Part shown: positions 32,641 through 42,649 of the stretch, piece by piece | Position numbering within the stretch: the stretch's first letter is position 1 | Layout: the number at the start of each line of letters is the position of its first letter | Assembly (NCBI GenBank): GCA_047967505.1 | Contig: CM106538.1 | DNA length: 64,000 nt | Reading direction: 5' to 3' (one strand) | DNA from: Dipteris shenzhenensis | Lineage: Eukaryota; Polypodiophyta; Polypodiopsida; Gleicheniales | The notes under the pieces: model-generated | Databases searched by the model: none | Told to the model about the DNA's origin: nothing | Seen by the model: only the letters and a program-made list of their open reading frames with translations | Made by a program: the position numbers and the translations under genes

Positions 32641-32641
32641 T

Positions 32642-32642
32642 G

Positions 32643-32697
<55 letters not shown>

Positions 32698-32770
32698 CTC
32701 TCTCTCTCTCTCTGTCTCTCTCTCTCTCCCTATCTCTATCTCTGTCTCTGTCTCTGTCTCTCTCTCTGTG
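32642..32770. repeat. (CT)n microsatellite with (CTGT) interruptions
   Basis: Roughly 125 bp of CT dinucleotides with scattered TGTCTC and TATCTC units. It gives rise to a Ser/Leu frame on one strand and an Arg/Glu frame on the other, neither of which is a gene. Confidence 0.95.
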
Positions 32771-33898
32771 CCATTTCTGATGCTTTGACAAGTCCAATGA
32801 TACCTTGAAATTGTGAAGACTGCTGTGAGCATCTACTTTTTTTGTGGTGGAAGTGGTGGTTCATCATCTGATTCCATCTCCTCCGGATTAGGTATGTCGA
32901 CAATCTTCTCTGTGCGGCCGAGATTTGCCATGGGCTTTTTTGAGCAGGGGTGAGAGATCGCTTAGGAGCCATGGCTACGTCTAGGAGCGTTGCTATGCTC
33001 AAGAGTTGGAGGTTGGGCTTGGGCTCTTCAGATGTGCTAGGAAATGTGAGGCGATGGCCACATTTGGGTGCCATATGTAGAGGAGGCTCGTGGGAAAAGC
33101 TTCTGTCGATACGGTCTGTTAGTGGCGCATGCAACGAATTGGCAATGGTTTTTGGCATGTGTGAGGGACAAGTTATCAGCTTTTGTTTAGCACTGCGGGA
33201 TGTATTTTTTATGATGGATTTCATCGAGGAGAGGTCAGGGAGAACAGCTACTATGGAGGTGTGAGCCTCATGCGAGTGAAAAGGCTTGTTGATAAGGGCC
33301 GGATTCATATCGAGTACGTCCGTTGGCTATCATGTCTATACATAGGATGGAGTGCATGTGAGACAGATTCCCTTGTTGTTGGAGTAGGGTCGGGGTGTTG
33401 TCGGAGACCCTTTTGTAAGTCGGAGCTATGTCAGATGGCAAAATGGTAGTCGGCAGATCAGAGGCGTATTGTTCACTTTTGCGTGAAGTGGAGCGAAAGC
33501 ATATGTTGGAGTTGGATGTGAGTCAGAGTGGGGTCAGATGGGATGAGTAATGTCACACGTGTTGGGCGGCGGTCGGAGACATTCACCCATTCACAAGCGC
33601 TTGTTGGATTGGCGTCGGAGTCCGACACTGTGGTCGGAGTCAGAGTGTACTCGGAGTGCATAGTCATTTGTGTTGTATCCATAGGATTAGAGTCGAAGTT
33701 GGAGTCAGATCTAGTCTCGTCGAACCGTTGTCGGCTGGTCGTTGGGCCCAAGCTCACCACTGTGGGCGCTTCGTTTAAGTTTGGCATACCTGCATCACTT
33801 ATTGGATTGGGCTGGTAGGGATTAGAACATACCTAAATGTTTGTGTAAATGAAACAACATGTTTCACATGTGTATGTCGGACTGGTGTCGGACTACAG
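32771..33898. other. Unassigned region with GTCGGAGT-type imperfect repeats
   Basis: No domain is recognised. From about 33370 to 33900 the plus strand carries many imperfect GTCGGAGT/GTCGGA(C/G) units (for example around 33600-33640 and 33875-33905), which explains the open frames on both strands there. Frames at 32950-33264 and 33183-33449 have no known motifs. Confidence 0.4.
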
Positions 33899-34735
33899 TC
33901 AGAGTCTGATGGATATAAATTTGTCAATGTGAATAGCTGAAACAGATATATCATCTTGATTGAGGTCTTTGCAGAGTTGCAGAGAGATTGTGTTTATCTT
34001 TGCTTGAGTGGGGTCAAGTCCAATATAGGTTTTGAGCCTGAAACCATTGACTGATTTGTCAAATGCATTCCCATGACGGTCAGCTAATTTGAAGGTACCT
34101 TGATCAAAAACTTCAAGCACCTTAAAGGGACCCTGATATCTGAGCTTGAACTTTCCTGGCATTTTCCCCAACTTTGTGTTAAACATTAACACCAAATCAC
34201 CTTTTTTGAACAATTTGAACTTGATGTTTCTATTAATCCATGCTGCCCTCCTTTTTTGAATAATATCAATAGTATGTGAGCTTGTTAGCCTATCCTCATC
34301 CAATTGCAGAAGTTGTTCTAATCTTGCATTGATGGATTCTTATGAGGATAATCTATTATCTATTGCCACTCTTAGGCTACCTGCCATAAATTCCATAGGT
34401 AATATTGCTTCATAGCCATATACCAACCTGAAAGGTGTTAACCCAGTTGCAAACTTGTGTGTTGTTCTAAGTGTCCATAGTACTGAATCCAACTGCCTGA
34501 TCCCAACAATCCTTAGGGTGATCAGAAACTGTTCTTTTGTAGACCTTTTTCATCAGTTTGTTGGAGCTCTCAACCTACCCATTGGCTTGTGTGTAATAGG
34601 CTGTAGAATTTTTATGCAACATCATGTGCATTTTAGTCATCTTCCTAATTGTTTTGTTGAGGAAATGGGTTCCTCTGTTTGACACTATTCCAATAGGAAC
34701 ACCAAACCTGGTGCCAAATATTGTGATAAAGGAAA
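33899..34735 (-). pseudogene. Gypsy 3, C-terminal pol (split part 1)
   Basis: Minus-strand C-terminal end of a Gypsy integrase. From 34735 it reads FGTRFGVPIGIVSNRGTHF, a decayed middle section with stops, then RRAAWINRNIKFKLFKKGDL, FNTKLGKMPGKFKLRYQGPF, DQGTFKLADRHGNAFDK and VNGFRLKTYI. The second catalytic Asp, normally SDRG, is Asn (SNRG). No chromodomain follows. The ending resembles the Tat/Athila branch rather than the chromoviruses; that is an inference. The upstream half of the same integrase continues at 40564, on the other side of Copia D. A frameshift lies a few codons from the junction. Confidence 0.85.
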
Positions 34736-34894
34736 TGAGAGTGCTCTCAACGGAAGAGGGAGAGAGAGAAACAGAGAGCCACACAAGTTTTTGGTGGGTG
34801 TAGAACACCCTAATCTTCTTTTTCATTCATTTATATATGTGTTTGAGTATTGTACACAACTAGGGTAAAGGCACAGCGACATTTAATCCCCACA
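34736..34894 (-). repeat. 3' LTR of Copia D
   Basis: 159 bp. On the minus strand it starts TGTGGGGATTAAATG after the purine tract AAGTGGAAGGT and ends GCACTCTCA. It matches 40331-40558 except for a 69-bp size difference. GGAAA at 34731-34735 is the target duplication, repeated at 40559-40563. Confidence 0.92.
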
Positions 34895-36592
34895 ACCTTC
34901 CACTTAAATAACAATGTGCCTTTAAAGGAAAACAACCAGTGAGCATACTATCCAATGCCCATTTTGACTAGGTAGACTCTTCGTCAACATATCTGCAGGG
35001 TTATCATCTGTATGAACCTTGACAAGCTCTATGCGCTTGTCCTCAAGTACTCCCTGATGAAATGGTACCTAACCTCAATGTGTTTGGTCTTTGCATGAAA
35101 GACCGGATTCTATGCTAGCTGAATAGCACTCATGGAATCAATATGCAATGTTTGTACACCTGTATGAATCCCCAAATCTCCCACTAGCCGATCAAGCCAT
35201 ATAGCCTCCTTGCAACCCTCTGTGGCTGCAACACTTGTCCGCTGTGGTAGACAAAGCAACGCACTTCTGTGCACGAGACATCCACGACACTGCACCACCT
35301 GCAAAGGTGAGCACATAACCAGAAGTGGATCTCCTACTATCCATATGCCCTGCATAGTTTGAATCTGTGTACCCAAGTACATGCATGTCTCCTCTACCAA
35401 AGTAGATGTACATCTCCTTGGTACCCTTCATGTACCTCATCATGCACTTAACTGCCTCCCAATGCCTCTTTCCTGGATTAGCCATATACCAGCTAACAAC
35501 TCCCACTGCAAATGCAATGTATGGTCTAGTAGCTATCATAGCATACATAAGACTCCCAACCGTTGATGCATAAGGAACCTTGGCCATCATGGCCCTCTCC
35601 TCATCTGATTTGGGACTATCTGTATGACTCAGTTTCACATATGGAGGCAATGGAGTACTCACTGCCTTCCCCCCCTCCATATTGAAACGTTGCAATACTT
35701 TTGTAACATACTCCTTCTGTGAAAGCCAAAGGAGTTTCCTACTCCGATCACACGTGATGCGCATACCAAGAATAAGACCTGCAAGTCCCAAATCCTTCAT
35801 ATCAAAGGCCCTCATGCAACTTGGCCTTTCATGCATCTAGCTCATAAGTATTCTTGCTAGCCAATAGCATATCATCCACATATAGTGCCAGGAATATCAG
35901 GCTATTATCCTTAGCCCTTTTAGTGTAGAGGCAGTGATCAATTTCACTCCTTCTAAAACCCTGGGACTGAATGAAAGCATCAAACTTCTGATACCATTCT
36001 CTAGGCGCTTGCTTAAGACCATAGAGACTCTTCTTCAGCTTGCAAACTAAATGCTCTTTGCCCTTTTCTTCAAAGCCTTCCCACTGCATCATGTAAATTT
36101 CCTCATGCAGATCCCCATGCAAGAAAGCTGTCTTGACATCCATCTGCATAAGCTCCATATCCGCTGCTGCCACTAGGCCAAGCATGCATCTAAGAGTGGT
36201 CATCTTCACAACCGGAGACAATATCTCATCAAATTCCACACCCTTCTCTTGCTTGAACCCTTTAGCGACCAAACGGGCCTTGTACTTAGGCACATCATCA
36301 CCTGTGACCATCTTGTAGACCCATTTACATGGCAATGCTTTCTTTCCATGTGGCAAAGAAACCAAGTCCCAAGTCTTATTCTTCATAAGTGAACTCATCT
36401 CTGATTGCATATAGCATACTCCCACTTGCATTGATCCTCGTGCATCATAGTCTCTCTGTAGCAAGAAGGCACCCCGCAATCAGTAAGCATCACATAGTCT
36501 ACCCCTGGAACAAACCTGTCAGGTGGTCTAGACACTCTAGATGATCTTCTTAAGGGCATTTCAGCTTGCTGTCTCACCTGCATATCAGCCAC
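34895..36592 (-). pseudogene. Copia D reverse transcriptase and RNase H
   Basis: From 36592 the minus strand reads PLRRSSRVSRPPDRFVPG, then RT (NKTWDLVSLPHG, PCKWVYK, TAFLHGDLHEE, YGLKQAPREWY, active site LYVDDMLLAS near 35868-35900). RNase H follows (GYTDSNYAGHMDSRR, CVALSTTADK, IDSMSAIQLA, KHIEVRYHFIRE, HTDDNPADMLTKSLP). Breaks: a two-base insertion near 36410 (KWEYA/MQSEM), a frameshift near 35830, a frameshift near 35230 and a stop at 35110. It is closely related to Copia element 1, sharing whole blocks such as MANPGKRH followed by WEAVK. Confidence 0.92.
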
Positions 36593-38064
36593 ATTTGGCT
36601 CATCATTTCCACCAATAGATGATCTACCCTTGATTGTATACTTGTGGGAGTACTTGGTGGTACCATTTCTTGCACATTTGGTGCATGGATAGCTTGCTAT
36701 CTATCAACATATGCAGGTGGATTCACGTCCTGGAAAGTGATTCTCCTCATTTCCACATCTCTCATGGGTGCCTTATGCATCTTCTTCTCATTGAAGGCTA
36801 CATCATGGCTACGTATGATCTTCTTTGCTTTTGGATCTTAGAGACGATACCCCATCTCTCCACTTTCACCATAACCCAGAAAGATGCATTTCCTAGACTT
36901 AGGATCTAGCTTCTTTCGAAGCTCTTTTGGCACATGTGCATATGCCTCACACCCAAATATATGCAAATGAGAGTAAGAGGGCTTCTTCCCACTCCATGCC
37001 TCTTCAGGAATACCACCATCCAAACTCTTACTAGGTGATCTATTGATTACATGCACTGTAATCTTCATTGCCTCAGCCCAAAAACCACCAGAAAGACTTG
37101 CATTGGAAAGCATGCATTGCAAACTTTCTTGAATGGTACGGTTCATCTTTTTTGCAACTGGATTTTGCTCTGGAGTATGAGGGGACGTGAGCTCCCTCTT
37201 AATCCCACGTGTATCACAGAAATGCTGAAAGTCATGAGAGAGATACTCTCCACCATTGTCAGTCCGTAGGCATTTAAGCGTTCTACCTGACTGGTTCTCA
37301 ACCAAGGCCAGCCATTTCTGAAATACTTGGAACACATCACTCTTCCGAGCTATAGCATAAGCCCACACTTTTCTAGTTGCGTCATCAACGAATGTCACAT
37401 AATATTCAGCCGCGCCTAATGATCGTGTAGGCATGGGACCACATATGTATGAATGCACCAAATCAAGCTTTTCAAACTCTTTCTTTCCCCTTCTTTTATG
37501 GGCTGATTTAGTCTGCTTCCCATAGAGACAGTGCTCACAAAATTCAAAATCAGAGAAACCCAAATATGGTACATAACCCAAATGGCATAAGAGTTTCATC
37601 CCATTTTGGCTCATATGGCCCAACTGGCAATGCCATAAAGAAGTGCTTGGCTGCTCGGTTATTGCAACAATATGATCAAACACCCCTGATACATGTAAGG
37701 GATACAAAGTCCGACACTTGGCACCCCTGGCCAAAAGCATAGAGCCCTTCTGAATTTTCCAATTCCCAGAACCAAAGGTAGTTTGAAAACCAGCATCATC
37801 TAGCTGACCCATTGAAATGAGACTCTTGGTCAGCTTAGGCACATGTCTCACTTTTTTCAAAATAAATGCAGACCCATTTGCAAAAGAAAACTTTATGTCA
37901 CCTACTCCCACTATGTCACATGCATAGTCATTTCCAAGATGCACACAACCTGTCTTTCCACTGTCATAAGTGGAGAACCATTCCCTATGGGGAATAACAT
38001 GGAATGAAGCACCAGAATCCAAAATCCAATCCTAGGAATATGCATCATCTGAAGTGCTAAGCAA
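36593..38064 (-). pseudogene. Copia D protease and integrase
   Basis: Protease WILDSGASFHVIPHREWF lies near 37970-38030, preceded by an in-frame TAG at 38034-38032. Pre-integrase SLWHCQLGHMSQNGMK is followed by the finger CEHCLYGKQTKSAHK. The integrase core has YYVTFVDDATRKVWAY (first Asp) and CLRTDNGGEYLSHDF (second Asp). The Glu segment reads TPEQNPVAKKMNRTIQE, where the family has NGVAERMNRT, so the catalytic Glu is Lys. FGCEAYAHVPKELR and KCIFLGYGESGEMGYRL follow, with TAA at 36840-36838 where Tyr or Trp is expected. The stretch 36593-36837 is out of frame. The element could not complete integration. Confidence 0.92.
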
Positions 38065-38981
38065 CTATGCAGATAAACTAGACATGAAGAGAATGTCATT
38101 GTCACTATCATGTGTGACTGCATTGATCTCCTTGATCTTCACTTTTCCTTTTTCCTCCCTTGGACTCTCTTCCTTCTGATTTGCACCCCAATTTGCATTC
38201 TTTTTCTTATTTTTTTGCTCTCTTTTCAGCTTGTAGCAATCCTTTTTCATGTGGCCCTTCTTGCCACAATAGTGACACTCAATGTTTCATGCCCTGGACT
38301 TGCTACGGGACTTTCCTCTTTCTTGAAACTTCCCCCTGGACTGTGATCTGCCCCTTTGCACATTTAAGGCTGCATCCTGCTTGTTGCCTTCCATTGACTT
38401 CCGTCTAATCTCCTCGGCCACCAAGCTACCAACCACATCATCAAAGTTCAATACTCCACCAGGTGCAGAGTTACTGATAGCAGTACGAAAAGTATCCCAT
38501 GAGGATGGTAATGAGCATAAGAGAAATATTGCCCTCATTTTCGCATCGAAATTCAGCTTTTGAGCTTGAAGCTGACTGAAAATGATTTTAAATTCATTCA
38601 AGTGCAAAGCTATGGATACTCCCTCCTTCATCTGCAGCTCAAACAATCTCTTCATGAGATAGACTTTGTTTGAGGCAGTCTCTTTCTCATATGTAGCACA
38701 CAACTTTTTCCATAAAGCTTCCGTAGTCTTTTTAGTGACTATTGTGAAATAAACTGTCTCCTCAAGATGAAGTCTAATGGTAGATTTTGCCAATGCATCC
38801 AACTCATTCCATTCATATGTGGACATAGCTGCAGGCTTAGCTGCAAACCCTTGCAAGGGTTTTATATGCTTCTTTTGAATAAGCACATCCCTTATCTATT
38901 CTTTCCACAAAGAAAAGTTTGTCCCATCAAACTTTTTTTAATGCTGAAAAACTCCTTTTCAGACATGGAAGAGGATGCCAT
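38065..38981 (-). pseudogene. Copia D gag
   Basis: Start at ATG 38981-38979 (MASSSMSEKEFFSIKK). A poly-T/A tract near 38930-38940 disrupts frame before FDGTNFSLWK-like sequence. The gag domain continues (IKPLQGFAAKPAAM, LDALAKSTIRLHLEE, TVYFTIVTKKTTEALW, LMKRLFELQMKEGVS, LLCSLPSSWDTFRTAI) into an Arg/Ser linker. TGA at 38289-38287 stands between this linker and the zinc knuckle ECHYCGKKGHMKKDCYKL, which continues in the same frame. A CGA-to-TGA change would explain it. A further in-frame TAG lies at 38067-38065. Confidence 0.88.
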
Positions 38982-40330
38982 GATGCAAATAAAGCGAAAT
39001 CCCAAATGCTAGTGCCTGCAAGAGAGAATCACACCAAATACCAGGTGCACCCAAATGTGTATGCCACGATAGAGTGAAATATCACCAAAACTCAAAGCTT
39101 AAAGCATTAAACGATACAGCTGACTCATGTGCATGTACTATGCATCCATATGAGCAAATCTGGCTCAAAAGAAAATGCCAACTGCAATGGGAATCCAAAA
39201 TGCCAATAACTGCCAAATGGCTCAAGCATAAACACCATCCATGGGCATATGCATCAACAATATCTCATCCAAGAGAGCATAACACTATTAATGCATCACT
39301 TGCAATGTGTCAAATAGTTGTCCCTCAGCATAAAATAGCATCCATGTGCAAAGCGTCTATAAAAAATAGCATCCCACAAGGTAATCTGGGCCTATCAGCG
39401 CATCCAATAAGGATTGCAATGCATCCAAAATGCAATGCACCCTAGTTGCAGTTGCAATGCAACTGCAACTAGGGTGATCTACATAAGGTATGCTCAAGAA
39501 ATCATGGTCCCATGGCAATGACCGCTATTGAAAATAGAACCTGAGATGCCTCAAAACATGGGCGCCATTGCATAATCAGACTCAGCAAGACAATCTGCAA
39601 ATATCTCTCTTCTACTGGAACTCCAAAATCCCAACGGACAGAGAGATGAAATCAAATACACAGTGATCTATAACTTTGAAAATACTCCACCGAATCACGC
39701 AAGAACTGACAAGTAGGGGTTTTTAGGCGTTCAGAACGCCATGGGACAAATGGTTTTGGAAACCGTGGTCCCAAATCACTGGGTCCAAGACACGGACTGA
39801 AAAACGTTTTTGGAAATTGAGCTATTTGTAAACTCCACCGGAGTGCGAATGATGAGCAACATAGAAGTTTTAGGACTTCCTGAGTCCACCAAAACTGACA
39901 GATCTGCAAATGGTTGCTCCAAACTTGAGTTCCAACACTCAGGCAGAAAAACATTGAAACTGACACAGTGAGTCAGTAATCCAACGAAATGATCCAAATT
40001 CAAGAATGAAGGTGTTTCCAAGCTCTTGAAGTGAAATGGACACCAAAAGCAGGCAATGGTTGCCTCTACAAGTCAATACAGAGGCTCTATCATCGAACGG
40101 AACAGGGAAAAGCTTAAAAAATAACTTTTTCTTTGAAAAACACTTAATAGGATCTCAAGACCACTTCGCAAAACCAATGTGACTTTTCCAAAGGTTCCTT
40201 CTAGGTCTCTGTGCACTCGGATGCAAGTAAAATCACCCACAAATCTTCCCACAGAGCTTCTCCCACAGAACTGCTGAGCTTCTAGGCATTCACACACGCT
40301 CAGCTAGATCACCCGCACTCTAATACTAGT
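38982..40330 (-). other. Copia D leader with a 39-bp palindrome
   Basis: A 1.35-kb untranslated leader between gag and 5' LTR. It contains an almost perfect inverted repeat at 39440-39478: two 19-bp arms around a single A. Next to the LTR, TAGTATTAGAGTG on the minus strand (about 40315-40329) is a mutated initiator-Met primer site. CpA-rich GCATCCA and AAATGC motifs recur at about 39120-39440. No gene is supported. Confidence 0.75.
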
Positions 40331-40558
40331 TGAGAGTGCTCTCAATGGAAGCAGAACGGAAGAGGGAGAGAGAAAAACAGAGAGCCACACAAGTTTTTGG
40401 TGGTTGTAGAAGAACGGAAGAGGGAGAGAGAAAAACAGAGAGCCACACAAGTTTTTGGTGGTTGTAGAACACCCTAATCTTCTTTTTCATTCATTTATAT
40501 ATGTGTTTGAGTATTGTACATAACCGGGGTAAAGGCACAGTGACCTTTAACTCCCATA
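40331..40558 (-). repeat. 5' LTR of Copia D
   Basis: 228 bp, matching the 159-bp LTR at 34736-34894. The extra 69 bp are a perfect 58-bp tandem duplication (40354-40411 and 40412-40469) plus 11 bp (TGGAAGCAGAA) near 40346. The outer end is mutated (TATGGGAG in place of TGTGGGG). GGAAA at 40559-40563 equals GGAAA at 34731-34735, which fixes both ends. Confidence 0.92.
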
Positions 40559-41660
40559 GGAAATGTGCCACAATCCTAGCCTTGCATGTTTTGAGTGCTA
40601 TGGCTTCAACCCATTTTGTACAATAGTCAGTGGCACCCAAAATATGTTGATTACCTAAAAACTTTGATGTAGGTTTGATGGGTCCAATAAAGTCCAGTCC
40701 CCATTTCTAAAATGGTTTCAAGGGGAGAATTGGTTGATGGGGCATCCTATCACTATCCAATGGTCTATCATATCTTTGATAGAGAAAACATGCTTTGGCC
40801 TAATTATGAGCATCTTTTAAAACTGTAGGCCACCATAAACCAGCTTGCAAAATCTTGTTACTTGTAATGTCTCCATAAAAGTGTCCTCCTACTGGTCCTC
40901 CATGGGCTTCAGCTAGGACAGCTTTTTGCTCATGATCTTGGACACATCTTCTGATTACTTGATCAATTTCTCTTCTATACAAAACACCAGCAACAATGAC
41001 TAGGAAAGGCTTGCTCTGTAAAACAAGTTTCTTTCTCTGATCCCTAGATAATGTTTTAGGGATCAAACCATCAGTAAGAAAGAACATCATTTATCATACC
41101 AATTTGGTGGTTCTTCAATTCTTACCATGAAAATGCCTACATCAAGAGTTCATCTGGTATTCCTATTGGAGCTTCTCCTGATAGCAACTGGCTCAAGTAA
41201 TCAGCAATTGCATGTTGCTTTCCAAGCCTATGCACAATGCTATAATCAAATTCCTGTAGCAAGAGCATCCATCTGGCCAATCTTCCTACTGTTAATTACA
41301 GTTTATTCACTAGGTAAATGAGAGCTTGATGATCCACATAAAAATGTACTTTGTTTCCCAATAAATAATGTGTGAATTTGTGCAATGCATAGATCATTCC
41401 AAGTGCTTCCCTTTCTATGACTACATAGTTCTTCTCATGCTTGGTTAAAATTCTACTGGCATACTAAACTGGTATGAACCACTTTGGTCTTATTTGTTGC
41501 ATAAGTACTGCACCTACTGCTGCATCAGAAGCATCAACAAAAACTTCAAATGGAAGAGTCTAGTCAGGGGGATGTAGTATCCCCTCAATCTTGCATGCAT
41601 CCACTATGCAATGATCCTTGAGGAAGCATTGAATACAAGCAAGAAAAGCAATGCCATATC
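40559..41660 (-). pseudogene. Gypsy 3, RNase H and integrase N-terminal half (split part 2)
   Basis: Minus strand from about 41660. RNase H: LPFEVFVDASDAAVGAVLMQQ, EKNYVVIEREALGMIYAL, HKFTHYLLGNKVHFYVDHQAL, RLARWMLLLQEFDY. Integrase finger: EAHGGPVGGHFYGDITSNK, LQAGLWWPTVLKDAHN. Core: KWGLDFIGPI, then TDYCTKWVEAIALKTCKARIV. Several stops interrupt it (for example near 41100 and 40800). At 40559 it is interrupted by Copia D, and the same integrase resumes at 34735. RT is largely missing and the element is cut off near 41660-41685 by another LTR. Confidence 0.85.
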
Positions 41661-41684
41661 ATGTCTAACCCTCCTATACCTTTT

Positions 41685-41921
41685 GTGACAAGAAACTAGA
41701 ACATGTTCTTAAACCCATGGGTATCCTTAGGCCTCCCCTCCTAGACAACTTAATAGTAACCATTGTCGAGGAAGTAGGGGACAAAGTAGTGTACATGATA
41801 GCCATTTATATACTAAATATAGTGTGAACATGATCAAAAATATACACATCACCCCTTAGGTCATGGTCTTTATTCCCTTACAGTCCTCTATGAAATAGTG
41901 CAATTTACGTTGCTCTTAACA
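41685..41921 (-). repeat. Probable 3' LTR of Copia J
   Basis: On the minus strand TGTTAAGAGCAACG starts directly after a purine tract (TTTAAGAGGGGG, about 41922-41933). The other end is probably TTGTCA at about 41685, giving roughly 237 bp. The RNase H of a Copia element lies immediately upstream in the same orientation. The left boundary is tentative, because no matching 5' LTR was found. Confidence 0.55.
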
Positions 41922-42380
41922 CCCCCTCTTAAATTGCAATGTGTAAGTAGAGAGTACATGTACAAGATATGTTTTTTTAACTAAAAGTTTTGCTTGGCGC
42001 ATATGATAGCAACCAATAATTAAAGATGAAAAGCTAATCTTTAAAAGCTAAAAAGATCATTGTAGTATGTGTTGGCTATAGTAACAATACAAGAAAAGTT
42101 TTTGTAGCAAGTACATCTTGTCTAACTTGCCTTACAAACGAGTACATCTTGTATAACTTATCAATCACTTCCCATTTGAGGTTACAGTTGGTGAAGACCA
42201 AGATGATGTCAAAAGTGTCTTAGTGAAGGTATATGTGACTTGCTCTTATGTCGGACAATGAACCAGGTCAATCTCTTCATCGAGGACTTTCTTACGAATG
42301 AAATGATAATGCACTTCAATGTGTTTAGTTTTGCCATGAAACACTAGGTTCTTGGCTAGTTGAATGATTGGAATAGAGAA
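41922..42380 (-). pseudogene. Copia J RNase H C terminus
   Basis: From 42380 the minus strand reads QLAKNLVFHGKTKHIEVHYH, then FIRKKVLDEEIDLVHCPT, a stop, and TYTFTKTLL. This is the end of a Copia RNase H (AKNPVFH..TKHIEV..HFIRE). It is cut at 42380/42381 by the LTR of Copia G exactly where the DSQSAI motif would precede it. The decayed gag and integrase of what may be the same element lie at 44601-46270 on the same strand. RT is missing. Confidence 0.7.
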
Positions 42381-42649
42381 TGTTGAGAGTTCACGCTCAA
42401 CATCATGTGATCATGTGTGCATAGCACCATCACGTGATCATATGTGCATAGCACTAACCTTATAGAGTGCTATAAAGGAAAGGGTTAGATCCCCTAACCC
42501 TAACCCTAAAAGGGTTTGTATATATTCTATTTTTTCAACTAAATCTAGTGTAAAGTTAGTCATTTGTGGTGTGCTCTCTAGCTGTGCCCTCTCTCCTCAT
42601 CTCCACTCTTCTCCTCTCCCCTCTTCATATTTTGTCATGGTATCAGAGC
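42381..42649 (+). repeat. 5' LTR and primer site of Copia G
   Basis: 257-bp LTR, TGTTGAGAG...TTTTGTCA (42381-42637), followed directly by TGGTATCAGAGC (42638-42649), the initiator-Met primer site. It belongs to the same family as the LTRs of E and F: a TGTTGAG/CTCAACA stem at the start, a CCCTAACCCTAACCCTAAAAGGG block near 42492-42516, and a CTCTCTCCTCATCTCCACTC end. A 27-bp tandem duplication (CATCATGTGATCATGTGTGC...) lies at 42401-42427 and 42428-42454. Confidence 0.85.

Noticed and set aside
32509-32808. Ser/Leu-rich and Arg/Glu-rich frames over the CT microsatellite
   Set aside because: Pure product of the dinucleotide repeat; no unique flanking coding sequence.
33528-33818. Protein-coding frame with Val/Gly/Ser/Glu repeats
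   Set aside because: Arises from GTCGGAGT-type imperfect repeats and is open on both strands.
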